A stretch of 64,000 nucleotides of DNA from Dasypus novemcinctus. Lineage: Eukaryota > Chordata > Mammalia > Cingulata > Dasypodidae. Under the pieces are notes generated by a model. The model had not been told where the DNA came from. It was given only the letters and a program-made list of their open reading frames with translations, and did no database searches. Below, one piece after another: positions 43,856-55,719 of this stretch (position 1 is the first letter of the stretch; each line of letters starts with the position of its first letter). The position numbers and the translations under genes were made by a program. The stretch covers positions 9,710,940 through 9,774,939 of the forward strand of contig NC_080676.1 of NCBI RefSeq assembly GCF_030445035.2, in the 5' to 3' direction.

Positions 43856-44245
43856 ATCTCTGAAGGATTAGCTCTTAACAAATCCATGAGCAAAAATTTT
43901 TTCAGTGGAAATAATATCAGTTAAGAGCAAAATACATAGGAATAAATTTAAATAAAGAAGTATAAGACTTGTCCACTGAAGACCACAAAACATCGTTGAA
44001 AGGAATTAAAGATCTAAATAAATGGAAAGATAAATAAATAAATGGAAAGATGTACTCCCCAAGTTGACCTAAGACTGCATGCAATCCCTATCAAAATCCA
44101 TCAGGTTTTTTTTTTTGTTGTTGCAGAAACTGGCAAACTGATCCTAAAATTTGTAGGAAGATGCAAGGGATACAGAGTAGCCAAAACACTCTTGAAAAGA
44201 ACAAAGTTGGTGGACCTGCACTTCTTAATTTCAAAACTTACTTCA

Positions 44246-44438
44246 GGGAAGTGCCTGTGGCTCAAGCAACTGAGCTCTCATTTACCATATGGAGGACCCG
44301 GGTTCAATTCCTGGGACCTCCTGGTAAAAAAAGAAAAAATGACACACCAGACCTGTGCAGAGAGGTGCAGGTCCCCATGCAGATGGCGAAGAAATGCACC
44401 AAAAAGATGATGATGCAACCAGATTTTTAAAAAGGCAC
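44246..44438 (+). mobile_element. Monomeric tRNA-derived SINE
   Basis: Head GGGAAGTGCCTGTGGCTCAA, B-box GGTTCAATTCC, then CACCAGACCTGTGCAGAGAG and GATGATGATGCAACCAG and a short tail. The 13-base duplication AAAACTTACTTCA lies at 44233-44245 and 44439-44451, inside L1 ORF2. Confidence 0.9.
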
Positions 44439-45480
44439 AAAACTTACTTCAAAGCTATAGTGATCAAAACAGTTGTAAGATATATAAGACATATTGGCCA
44501 CATAGATGAATAGAATGGAATTAAGACTCCAGAAGTAAATCCTAATATTTATGAGCAATCAAATTTTGACAAAGGGGTCAAAACAATTTGAAGGAGAAAG
44601 AACAGTCTTTTCAACAGATGGTTCTTGGACAACTTGATGTCCATATGAAAAGAATGAATTTGGATCCCTACCTCACACCATACACAAAAAGGAATTCAAA
44701 GTGGACCATAATTCTACAGTTAAAAGCTAAAACCATAAAACTCTTAGAAGAAAACACCATAGTAAATCTTAATGACATTGGATTAGGCAATTAGACACCA
44801 AAAACACAATGATAAATGAGAAGATTAGTAAATTGGATGTCATCAAAATGAAAAAGAAAAAAATGTTGTGCTTCAAAGACCACTATCAAGAAAGTAAAAA
44901 GACAGCTCATAGAAGGAGAGAAAATATTTGCAAATCATATATCTGATAAGATACTTCTGTCCAGAATACATAAAAAACAACTCTATAATAAGACAAATAA
45001 CCCAATTTAAAAATGGACAAAGAATTTGAATCGATATTTCTCCAAAGAAGATATAAAGAAATGACTAATAAGCACATGAAAAAACACTCAACCTCATTAG
45101 CCACCAGGAAAATGCAAATCAAAACCACAATGAGAGAGCACTTCACACCTACTAGAATGGCTAGAAAAACAAAGACAGTAATAGATGTTAATAGAAATTG
45201 GAACCCACATACATCACTGGTATTGTCACAGTGAAAAGGAGTCTGGCAGTCCCCAAAAGGTTAAATATGGTGTTGACCCAGCAGTTCCACTCCTGGGTAT
45301 ATTTACCCATAAGAAATGAAAGCATATGTCCTCACAAAAACTTGCACACAAATATTTATAGCAGCATTAAAAACAGCCAAAGGGTAGAAACAAGTCAAAT
45401 GTTCATCAACTGATATATGGATAAATGAAATGTGGAAAATCCATAATGGAATATTGTTTAGCCATAAAAAGAAAGGAAGT

Positions 45481-45812
45481 GGGAAGAAGATGTGGTTCAA
45501 TCAGTTGGGCGCCCATCTAACACATGGGAGGTCCTGCGTTTGGGTCCCAGTGCCTCCTAAAAAAGATGAGCAAACGCTGCCTCCCGCTGCAAGGAGCAGA
45601 TGCCACAAGCCAGCAATTGCTGCAGCCCGCAGGGAGCAGATATGGCTCAGGTCGTTGGGTACTTCCCTCTCACGTGGGAGGTCTGGGGTTCAGTTCCCAG
45701 TGCTTCCTGGAGAAGGTGACTAAACAATGGGCAGACAGATGACAGAACCATCTGGGGGAGGGGGAGCGATAAATTAAAAAAAATAATAAGTAAATAAATC
45801 TTAAAAAAAGAT
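45481..45812 (+). mobile_element. Dimeric tRNA-derived SINE
   Basis: Head GGGAAGAAGATGTGGTTCAA with a degraded B-box. A second head GGGAGCAGATATGGCTCAGG with GGTTCAGTTCCC starts near 45638. The tail is GATAAATTAAAAAAAATAAT-like. AGGAAGT flanks it at 45474-45480 and 45813-45819, inside the L1 3' end. Confidence 0.88.
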
Positions 45813-46165
45813 AGGAAGTACTGATTCATTCTACAACATGGATGAATCCCCCAAATGTTATTCTAAGTCACAAAAGACCACAAATTGTATGATTCCATTT
45901 CTCTGAAATGTCCAGAATACGCAAATCTGCAGAGATGGAAAGTTGGTTAGTGGTTGCCTAGGGCTGGGGTGACGGGAAGCATGGGGAAGTACCTGCTAAT
46001 GGGTACAAGGTTTCTTTTGGGGTGAGGAAAATGTTCTAAAATTAGATTACGGTGATGGTAGCTCAACTCTGCAAAAGTACTAAAATTCACTCAATTGTAT
46101 ACTTTATGTGGGTGAACTCTATGGTACATCATTCATATTTCAATAATGCAATTTAAAACAAAGAG

Positions 46166-47805
46166 TGAATGAAGTTAAAAGAATTGGAGGCAGCAAGAAT
46201 AGACAAGTCTCTAAAGGAATTCCTTGAACCTGTAAAGTTTTCATCGCATTTATCGTAGTGAGGGAGCAGGCTTCTCCAGTTGGGGTAGAGGCTGGCAGTT
46301 GCCATTTTAATTATGTCTCAGTGTTCCCAAGTAGATGTTTCATGTGCTTCCCTGATTTTCTCCTTACTTGCTAGAACTCCGGACTTAGAACCCTCAACCC
46401 CAGAGCATTCAACGCAAGGATTTGCATCTCACTTAAGTCACTCATCATTTCTGCTTGTTTCTTCTCTTTTACTGTTCACATTGTCTTGATCCCACAAAGT
46501 AGACCGAAGAAATAATCAAACTCTGTTCATCTTCTTAGAGAAATAAATACCTGTTGATGTGGAGCAAGTAAGGCGCCTGATCCTCTGGGGAGACAGCTGG
46601 GGAGGTGCCTAAGAGACATTTTCTGCAGAGAGGGAAGAAAAGGATAAACAAGCCAGCTGCCAAAAATGCCTGGAACTTAGAGCGCTTTCCTCAGCCCAAG
46701 GTCAGGTTCAGTGTGGACGTTGACAGTGAACCGGATCAGTTGTTGCTGGTCCCTTGATTAAAAGCTTGTGGTTCTCTCTTCTGAAATTCACCTCTGCTAA
46801 TTCCACCTGCCTAGGGTTTGGGGCCTTGTGTAATCCCTGAGTAGCCACTGGCAGCGTTCCCAGGAACAAGGTAACTACACAGTATCTCCAGCCATCAGAG
46901 GCCCAGGTTTCCTGATCCGAGCAGAGGGGTCCGAATGACCAGACAGCCACAGCGGGAGGGAAAGCTATGAGCTGGCATTTTGTAGGAGGTCACCAACATG
47001 TACTTCTCCCTTCCACAAGAGGCTGGAAATGCCTGGCTTTTGTCTTCTTCTTGGAATGAGACATTTACACTAGGAGAATTCTGGAAAAGTACAAACCACA
47101 GAATGATAAACCACAGAGGGAGGAGGTGCCTCTGAGGCCATCCTTATCCCAGGCCCAGACGTCCCCATGAGCAGATGTTCCCTTCTTGCCATCTCTCCTC
47201 ACCATTGTTTGAACACAACCACTAGCAGGACCCTCACGCGGTCCTGGGAAAGCAGCCGATTCCTGGCAGGGCAACACTAAGATAGAAAGTGACCACCGTT
47301 TTGGGGTCCAGGAGCTGCTTCCTGTCACTTCCAGCCCATTCTTATACCCTGACACCACACGGTACTTGCCACTGCCTTTCTGGGTCTTGGAGTCTTCAGC
47401 AGTACTACCATGCTTCCTTGCCCTTCAGCCCTCTTGCCTGCTACTGCCTTTACCTGCACTGGCCCTCCCACCACGCCCACGAGGCCAGGGGATAATCAAG
47501 ACAAGACATTCCCTCTGCAGTGTCCCGCCTTCCCTGGCTTTGTCCGCCGGGCCTAGCTTGCCATCCCTTGGACCTGACAACAGACTCGTCCTTCTGGACA
47601 CTCCAGGTAACCCACCGCCCTTGCCCAAACCTCAGAGCTGGGGTGATCCATCAAGGACACGAGGCCTAGCCACCCTAGACAGAACACCCCTCATTGTTCC
47701 AGGGTTTCCCTGTAGGATTTGGTTTCAAGTTCTCTCCTCTCCTCTCCTGAACAGACTGTGCTTGGTCAATAGTCGTTCATTCAAGCTGGCCACTCAGCCT
47801 AGTGA
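46166..47805. other. Unassigned intergenic sequence
   Basis: No repeat or gene recognised. A 149-codon frame at 47366-47815 is Pro- and Leu-rich and shows no domain; it overlaps an opposite frame and I do not call it. Confidence 0.4.
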
Positions 47806-48028
47806 AATCAGATGATCCCGGCTCTGACACTAACTAGCTGTGAGACCTTAGGGAAGTGCCTTAACCTTTCTGAGCATCCATTTCCTTGTCTGTAAAACTG
47901 CAAATAACCATAGTACCTACCCAGAGCTTTGCTGTGATAATGACAATAAAGGAAATACTGTTCATAAAGCACTCAGCAGGGAGGCTAGAACATTCATTGC
48001 AAGTATTCAATATATGTTCTCTACCATT
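47806..48028 (+). mobile_element. MIR SINE, well preserved
   Basis: Nearly the full MIR order: ATCCCGGCTCTGACACTAAC, TAGCTGTGAGACCTTAGGG, AACCTTTCTGAGCATCCATT, TCCTTGTCTGTAAAACTGC, GAGCTTTGCTGTGATAATGA and GCACTCAGCAGGGAGGC. Confidence 0.85.
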
Positions 48029-48207
48029 GTTATTTTTAAATGATCATTCCTATATCATTATCATATATTTACTGAGCCCTGAGCCAGACACTGGCAGCAA
48101 GCAGGGAGCTGAGGTTCAAGTCCACAGCATAAAGGCAGAGGAGAATGGACATGGACTGGGCACTCGGGGAGGGTGACAAGAGCACCTTCCACCTTTTTCA
48201 CATGCCT

Positions 48208-48294
48208 TTTTTTTTTTTCTGGGGTACGGGAGGTTGAACCCGGGACCTCCCATGTGGAAGCCTGCGCTCAAACCACTGAGCCACAGCCGCTCCC
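48208..48294 (-). mobile_element. Monomeric tRNA-derived SINE at the CpG island edge
   Basis: The + strand starts with a T-run tail, then reversed B-box GTTGAACCCGGGACCTCCC, and ends with the reversed head CCACTGAGCCACAGCCGCTC. It is one tRNA-like unit with a poly(A) tail. Confidence 0.8.
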
Positions 48295-48329
48295 CACGCG
48301 TCTTTTAACATCTCTGCAACAACCAGGGG

Positions 48330-49380
48330 AAGGCAGGCATTGGAGGAAGAGCGGGGATGGCAGAGTGGGAGGTGGGAAGTCCCCCAAGAAACACCCCGGC
48401 CTGCTTCTCTCCGACAGAGCGGCCACGCCGCTGCCACGCAGGAGGGAGGCCGTCCCCCGGGGAGCCCTTGTCGAATCTGCCGGGACTGTTCCGGAAGGAG
48501 GAAGGGAGGCCGGGGGTGGGGAGGCGGCTGGAATGTTCTCCTGGCCTGCCGCTGCGCCGGGGAGCGCGAGGAGGCCCCTGGACATCAAAGGCTCCTTTTG
48601 TCCCCTCCGAGTGGCAGCACGGCCGCGGCAGGCGATGACTCAGGCCTGTCCTGACGTCAGCCGTGCCGGCCCCTGGCCTCCCCCTGCAGCCAGGAAACTA
48701 GCTGGGGAGTGGCACTCGCAGCTGCAGCCCGTCTCAAAATAAGGAGGCAGTTGCCTCTCTCCTCCTGCCCACCTCCCCATTGCACACCTTTTGTGGGTTT
48801 TTTTTTTCCCATTTCTCCTCCTGTTTTTTTTCAAGCCTCGTGGAAGGTCAACTTTCAAAAATGTAAGAAGGCGGCATGGATGACATCATCAGCAAAACAT
48901 GTGGAGCTGATCTCAACCAGCAGTGAGGAACCCGCAGCAAGCAGGCGGCGGTCGCTCCTGGGCGCGGGCGGGGAGCCGCCTGGGCCGCGCCCGGCACCTC
49001 TGAGTAAGTGAAGGCCCGGCCGCGCCGCCATCTTGCTCCTCACGCCTCAGCCGCGAGGCCAGCCGAGGCCCTGGGGGGCTCCGGGCACAGCCACAGGGCC
49101 GGGCCCCCAGGACCAGACAAGCACGCGTTTCCCCTCCGGACAGAAAGTGACCCAAGCTGAAGCCCCGGGGAGCGCGGCCCACGGCGCCTTTCCCGACGGC
49201 CCTCGCGGCGCGCTCCCGCCTTCCGCCCTCGCGGCGCCTCCCGCCTTCCGGCCGCCCGGTGCTCTGGTGTGGCTTGCGGCAAGGTTTGCTCGGAGTGGGA
49301 GCTCTTTACTTCCGGAGGCCTACGCTGAGGGCTTCGACCTGAAAACAAACCCTGTTCTGGGCAGTTAAATGCCCTGTGCC
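48330..49380. promoter_or_regulatory. CpG island, likely promoter and first exon of an unnamed gene
   Basis: This is the only long stretch in the window with dense CpG and high GC outside repeats. It holds an AP-1-type TGACTCA (48636-48642), a perfect CRE TGACGTCA (48652-48659) and a YY1-type GCCGCCATCTTG (49024-49035); the last is often at start sites. Possible exon signals include a T-rich acceptor at about 48825-48836, donor-like GTAAGA at about 48862, an ATGGATGACATCATCAGC start near 48876, and a strong donor-like GTAAGTG at 49004-49010. Direction is not decided. The 189-codon frame at 48173-48742 crosses the SINE and follows from GC richness. I cannot identify the gene. Confidence 0.65.
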
Positions 49381-50219
49381 GTCAAATGGCATTTTCCCCA
49401 TTTAACCTGGGAAAAGATGTACATAAAAAAAATGTCCGCAACCGCGTGCCCTGAACGAGCGTGTAAATGAGCTCGGGTCTGGCTGTCCTGGTGGACTTGC
49501 TACCGTTGTCTGAACTGCCCTGTATACAGAGGGCTTATTTTCATCACTACTTACGCTGTGGCATCTGGGATGGTATTGAATGCAAAGACACACTAAAATG
49601 TGTCTCTGGCGTCTGTTTTATCTTAGTCTAAAAAATCCTAGGTCTTTGCATAGCCTCTAATTTTACAGCTCTGGAAGTTCCTACCCAAAAAACGCAAGTT
49701 CCAAGACACAGGGGAAGTACAGACTACATAGGCAAAGAAATCATCCTCTGATTTTTCTGGCTTCCAAGGTCATCCCCTGAGTCTGGTTCTGGTCTGTGTA
49801 ACGCTTACTTAGAGTAGATTTGTTCATTATAAATTCTGTGTGAAATGATAGGGGTGGGGGTGGGGTGGGGAGCGGGGTTAAAAAATGAAAATTTTTTTTT
49901 AAATAAGGAAGTTTGTAATTTACAGGAAACTGGTTAATTCCGTTTAAACGGACAACACTCCTTGGAAATTAGCCATCACATATATATTAATGTATCTATT
50001 TTGTAGGTCTTTTTACTTTTTGTTTTATTTTAATATATCAGGCTGTGTTGAAGTGAGGCTCTGCTGTACTTCTGTTCTTCTGGCTGCAAGATCTGAAGGC
50101 TGTGACCACTAATTTGGTGAGTGCCATTTGTCCCTGTTGCTTAAATTTAAGTTTACTAATTCCACCCTTTGGTTTATGGTAAAATTTAACAAAAGGGGGG
50201 AGGGACACAAGGACTTATG
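49381..50219. other. Unassigned sequence flanking the CpG island
   Basis: Returns to AT-rich composition. A G-rich GGGGTGGGGGTGGGGTG run lies at about 49850-49875. Nothing else recognised. Confidence 0.4.
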
Positions 50220-50650
50220 CTTACATTGATGACAGCTGTATCAAAGAGGATATTTATCAGTAAGGATAGGCTAATTACTATAATAAATCAGCCCAAAATA
50301 CATGTAATGGCTCAAACACAATAGGAGTTTATTTCTTGCTTGTGTAACAGTATAGGTCAGCGGGATAACGCGTATGCGTTCATTCAAGGGCATAGGCTGA
50401 GAGAGGCTCAGCCTTTTACAGCATGTGGTTTTCAAGGTTACTTGGAGTTGCTTCCGCTCCCCAGTGGAAGAGGAAAAGGATATGAAGTACACACGGGAGG
50501 TTTTTATGGGTCAGGCCTAGAATGTCTATTCACATTCCTTTGACTAAAACTGAGTCACATGACTATGCCTAACTGCAAAGGGGTCTGGGAAATGTAGTCC
50601 CTTGCTGGTTGACCACTGTTCCCTGACAATTCTGGAGAGTTTCTGGAGAA
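50220..50650 (-). mobile_element. Ancient mammal-wide interspersed repeat, family uncertain
   Basis: Contains GGAGTTTATTTCTTGCTTG, AGGTTTTTATGGGTCAGGCC, ACTGAGTCACATGACTATGC, CCTAACTGCAAAGGGGTCTG and GGGAAATGTAGTCCCTTGC, a familiar old repeat order that I cannot name with certainty. Non-coding. Confidence 0.45.
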
Positions 50651-52493
50651 CAGATATCCCTTTCTGGCACAACGTATAGAGGAACTTAGAAAGCCTCAAG
50701 GATAAGGTAGCAGAATGAAGTAGAAGGAGAAGTAAAAATTTATCTGAGATTTAGAATCCCCTAACTGATCCTCTTAGATGACATCTAACTATGTGGACAA
50801 GGAGCTGTAGGTGTGATTTCTCAAGACACCTTCTGTCCATTCCAACCCTGAGCCTTTACATGAGAGCCACCGTGCTGCCAGGGACCAGTAAAATCAGATG
50901 GCTAATCTTCCCCTTGCTTTTTCCCTCCGGTGTCCTCTTGTATAAAAACTTTGTGTCCTGTTCCTGGACCTCGTCATGCTAGGTGAAATTGTCCAACAGC
51001 ATTCTGCTCTCTAAACATTGATCCCTGGTAGTCTATAAGGAAGCTTAACTTAGCTCATGGTTCTTTCTGCTCCTGGGCACTTTGGGAAGATACCCTGCCT
51101 GATCTGTTCCAGGTCTTGATGTACTTTTAGATCTTGGGGGGCAGGGGGAATCCCTAAGGCGGGATCTTCAAACCAAGTCATTAGAGAAGCATTTAAAAGT
51201 AGATAAAAAAAAAAAAAGGCTCAGGCTGGGGAATTTAATGCCACCCAAAGGGTTTGATATATAATTCTAGCTCTTTCTTTTTAGGAAATGTTTCCTAAAC
51301 ATTTACTGAAATAATAAGCGGTAAGGATATTAGCAGAGTTTGGACAATCCTTTAGTAATTTTATAGTTTATGAAGACTTTTCATCATTGTTGGTCTTGGT
51401 AGAGTATTCCCCATGCTGGAGATGGTATCGTAGGAGCCTAGGGTGCTTCTAATTTGAAGACCTCCAATAAAAATGGACAACAGTCTTTGCTGAGCTGTCT
51501 GGTACTTAGTTCTCTAGGTCTGTTGTCAGTATCTGTCTCAGCACTCTGGTTTCTGATTGAATGTTGCCCCTGGACTTAACGTTTCTGGCACCCACACCCT
51601 TGAACAGCATGCATTGTCCATTGTGTGGGAAGGCCTGTTGCCTTCCTGGTTTGACACAGCCTCTCAGCGCTCTGACGGAGCCTGATGCCTGGCTTACTCG
51701 CTCTCCCTGTTGTTTGGCTGCTCTCTTCTCACATCACAAGCCGGTGGAGGAGGAGTGGAATAGGCTTGCAAGTTGATGTGTTACAAAAATGCTACAACCT
51801 CTGCAAGTCCTATTCCCTGGGCTGGTGGGGACTGAGCATGTCCACTGAGCTGGTTGCTGGCTGGCGAGTGGAGTAAGCTAAGGATAAGACCAGGCCGGTG
51901 GGGGAATACGGTGCCTGCTGGAAGGGTGCAGCCAAAGGAGTAAGTTGAGAACAAGTACAGGGTTTCCAAAGCTGGAGCCAAGTGGGGATGATCTATGGCT
52001 GGAAGTCCCAGGCTCACAGAGTGGGTCAGGAAGGGCAGTGCCAAAGGCCACAGTCAAAGAGGAAAGGAGCCAGGGTCCATCCAGCTGGGAAACTTGCTAG
52101 TCACAGCTTGTTCATTTCAGCTGCCATCTAATAACAACTGTTCAAAGGACTGTTAGAGCTGACGTGGTCAGGGGAGGAGTTGGCCTCCCACGGCAGGAGG
52201 CGTGTGCGACCACCAAATCAGGCAATCATGATCTTACGACTGTCAACAGTTGGTGTTTGAAAGGAAGCCACAGCTCCCCATGACCACTTCGCAGTACTGC
52301 AACTGCGTGTTGGGAGGCCTCCTAGGCATGCCAGCAAGGCAGCAGTAACAAACAGACATTTTATGAATGTTTTTGTCTTCTACACTTTGCAAAAAAGCAT
52401 CAAAGTCATCGTCATGGGAAAAGTCAGACTTTCTTGGGCTTCCTTAAACAGTTATTTTATTTTATTATTTTTTAAAATTTTAATGATACATGA
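50651..52493. other. Unassigned intergenic sequence
   Basis: No gene or confident repeat recognised. Confidence 0.4.
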
Positions 52494-52530
52494 ATCACTC
52501 CTCAGCCTTTTGTCTAAGAGCAAGTGTAAT
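52494..52530 (+). pseudogene. RNU2: U2 snRNA 5'-end fragment (retropseudogene)
   Basis: ATCACTCCTCAGCCTTTTG followed by TCTAAGAGCAAGTGTAAT matches the first ~37 bases of U2 snRNA, with differences at six or seven positions, after which similarity stops. U2 pairs with the intron branch site in the spliceosome. This piece lacks the branch-recognition loop region, the Sm site and the 3' stem, and no snRNA promoter elements are seen, so it is a truncated pseudogene. Confidence 0.75.
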
Positions 52531-55500
52531 TACACTTGAGGAGTATAAATCACACTGGAGGCCCCAGAGTCTTTTCAGAGTTTAGGGTATCAAAAGATCT
52601 GTGCCTGGCCGTGTGGATCCATGATGAGCAGCCACAAGTTGAGCATAGGAGTCTGACGTAGGCAGAACCTAGACTAATATATAAAAATATACATAAAACC
52701 GCAGAGGTTTTATAGTTTCATAGCTCAGAAGTGCAAGCCCCTTTCTCACCCTGGTTCAGCATTATGAATGTTCTGTTACTCCCTTTAGAGGGTTTTGCAG
52801 TAAGCCCGCATTATATTCACCAAAGCTAAGAATTCATGGTAACAGGGCTTTGTAATTTCTCATACTGAAATCCCCTAATTTCTTGTCAAGACCCAACTTG
52901 GAAAACACCACAATGAAGACTTCAGGGTTTTGTTTTTAACTCAAGAGAGGTTTTCATCAGAATTTTAAAGCTTCCTTCTATCCCCTAAATGGCATTTTTA
53001 AAAAATATAGAGCTGAGACTTGTTAGAATGAATAAGGTAGTATGTGTGAAATGGTTTGGGCAACTTAGAAAAGAGCCATGTCAAGTGAAGGTGACCAAGA
53101 AAATGGCTACCATAACCATTGTCAGCATTGGTGTTTTGGTTTTTATATAACTGTTAATACTGTGGTTATAATTATTTTTTAAAATTTCGTCTTTCTAAAT
53201 TGACTTTCCTCCAGAATTCCTTAGCATCACTCCCTAAATAGCTGAAGCATGTGGTATAAAAATTTCAAGAACATTTGGAAATGTTGGACTCTAGGCCAGA
53301 GGCCTAACTGACAGGCTTCTAATTTTATTCAGAGAGTGGTTTAACCCTGGATTTGCTACGTTCTGTGAAGGAGAATGGATTTGAACCACTTCTGTGCCAG
53401 AAAAAAACATGCTTCCTGCCATTCTGTGGGGTCCCAGTTCTTTGGCCTGGGGCTCCCAAGGAAGCTTGGACGTTGGGTGGTACCTCCCAAGCCAGAGTGG
53501 AGCCCCTGATTGTGAGGGGAGTCTGTTTGGGGCTTGGGGAAGGGGAATAATGATACACAGCAGCAACAAACATGCTCTCAACCCAAGAGCAATAGAGAAG
53601 TCATTTCAAATGTGGCCTTTCATCCATGCGCCAGATCCTGCTGACTGGTTGTTATCCTCAAATGTAGGGAGAAAAGTAGGGTCTAATGAAAAGAACCCTC
53701 ATTGACTCAAATTTCTTGGCACCAACTATACCAAGGTAATTTACAGAAGGGAGTGTAACGTAAAATTCGCCCTGGGGAACAGATCTGTCCTGCGTCATGT
53801 GGCAGCAGCCAACCCATTGCTGGGCTGGACTTTCAAGAGATCCTCTCTTCCCTCTATTTTCACTGTGTGTGAGGCATACACATACAGTGTGTATATATAT
53901 TTTTTCTTATAAAAATTTATAGCTGTTTCTCAAATGAAAGCTGTAATGAATCATTGAACAAAACCTGGGAAACTACAGAAAAACATAAAGAAGAAAAAAA
54001 TCAGTAATCCAACAACTGAGCAAAAGCTCAGCATTGATATTTTAGTGCATTTCTTTCCAATTTTTCCTGTATATGTTCTTCTTTAAAAAAAAGAGTATCA
54101 GCTGGGGGGTGGGATGGATCAGTAAATCTCATTGTAAATATGAGATAACTGAAGGCCGCGATGGCTCATTCTTTTTCGTGGTTAACCAGAGATTTAGTGG
54201 TAAAGGTAGAACTAGAACTTGAGTAGGCAAAGGGCCAGATTCACCCAAATGGCCTTTGGGTAGCAGATGCAAGCACCAGCAAGGGTATTAAGACCCCCTG
54301 CCTTAGACATGGAGCATTTATCTGTCTTCTGATAGTCAGGGACATCTCTTGGTATCTGTGGGCAGCCCAGACATAGCGATGGGCCCAGGTGCCCATCTTG
54401 GTCACCTAAGGAAGCCAGACCACTGTGCATCCTGAACCTTGATGTGGGAGCACTGACGCTAAACCCGAGAGAGCATAGAGCAACCACAGAGAGGGCATTC
54501 ACAAAATCATGCCACCAGAGAAGAGTAGGAGGGAAGGGTCAGAAACCAAGAGAGCAGAGCAGGAACAAGGCAAGTGGGAGACCCTGATTAGCAGGCAAAT
54601 TTTAGGGCAAGGCAAGCCAGAGCTAGAGGAGAGATGCAGTAGATTCATCGTCAAGGGTGGAGACCCACTGCGTAGCTTCACAGTCAGGGGAGGTACGTGC
54701 TCCAATCTGTGTCTGCCTCTGTAAAACTGAAAGGTGCCATGTGATAGACTGGCTTTAGACAGCAGCTAAGTCGGAACACCTGGCCGGAAAGGGGAGCAAT
54801 GAGCTAGTGAAAAGTGACCTGAAAAATGGAAGTTTAGAAAATAATGGAAACAAACAATGGCAGGGAACTTAGTGAATAAAAAACAGCTAAATTTTCTAAG
54901 AGGGAGCATGACTGCCTATTCAGTCTGTATAACGCTGCTACAACTCATCAGACTGCACCCGATGCATTTAGGATGGTGGGTACCTCTGATCACCTGATGG
55001 TCTCTGACTACCCATGCTTCTCCTCACTCTACCATCTCAACTCCTGGAGGACACCCTTTGCATTATATGACTTACAAGTTCTGCCTTCACAGACAGCTCA
55101 ACTCCCTTCAGGCCCCAGTTCATGCTCAGGTTCTAAAAATCACCACTTAGATCCCTCTATGCCCAAGTTCATGTCCATCCTCTGAAAGCACACTGGGTGA
55201 AACACGAGCCAGAATCCGAAGAAGCACCTCAGCCGTATCAGTCCTGCTCTCATGAGCACCAGGGAATTTGCCTGTGGTTGCCAAGCTTCACTGCTTCTGT
55301 GCATGGCATCCAATATCTCATGGCCACCCCTCTTCATGATCACTGCTCTCTTGATTCTTGGCCTCCTAATCTGAGCTTGTGGTTCAGGGAGGATTGTAAT
55401 GAATATGGATTCTGGGAATATCTATAACCCCCCTTGACTCAGGGGTACCACAGATGGAGAGTGACTTTCCAGGCATGGCAGTTCAAGTTTCCAGGCATGG

Positions 55501-55719
55501 AGCTCACTATAATGTTTGCTCTGCAAGGCTCATCTCCCTGGCATTCCGCCCAATTTCTTTGGCTGAGGCATCTTCTGAGACTTAGATAAAGGTCTAATTG
55601 CTCTCAGGAACCTAGATTCCTGGGACAGGAAGGTCCATTTGGTGAATAGCAGTATCTCCAGATCTAACCCCAGGAAGTAGAAATCAGAATTCCATGGCAT
55701 TCAGACAAGATATCCACAT
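52531..55719. other. Unassigned intergenic sequence
   Basis: No gene recognised. The 53880-54090 part is AT-rich and may be an old L1 3' UTR relic on the minus strand (TTCTTTCCAATTTTTCCTGT). A doubled CCAGGCATGG unit lies near 55470-55500. Confidence 0.4.

Larger units (their letters stand above)
43927..46165 (+). mobile_element. L1 ORF2 3' half and 3' UTR, carrying two SINEs
   Basis: Sense L1 order is clear: GACTTGTCCACTGAAGACC, TGCAATCCCTATCAAAATCC, TTTTGACAAAGGGGTCAAAA, CCTACCTCACACCATACAC, AGGAAAATGCAAATCAAAAC, CAGTTCCACTCCTGGGTATA and a TGGAATATTGTTTAGCC phrase. The 3' UTR ends with ACTCAATTGTATACTTTATG and ATTTCAATAATGCAAT. It is 5'-truncated and lacks the endonuclease and most of the RT. 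Stops are frequent. Two SINEs interrupt it at 44246-44438 and 45481-45812. Confidence 0.88.

Noticed and set aside
48173-48742. 189-codon frame in the CpG island
   Set aside because: Begins in unrelated sequence and runs through the SINE into GC-rich DNA; opposite and shifted frames are equally open.
48825-48868. 27-base microexon between a T-rich acceptor and GTAAGA
   Set aside because: T-runs and GTAAG occur often by chance; no transcript support.
48876-48926. Possible first coding exon starting ATGGATGACATCATC
   Set aside because: The frame stops after 16 codons unless spliced, and I know no protein starting this way; kept only as a note in the CpG island finding.
54973-55427. Two frames of ~70 codons in unassigned sequence
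   Set aside because: No similarity recognised, and opposite frames overlap.
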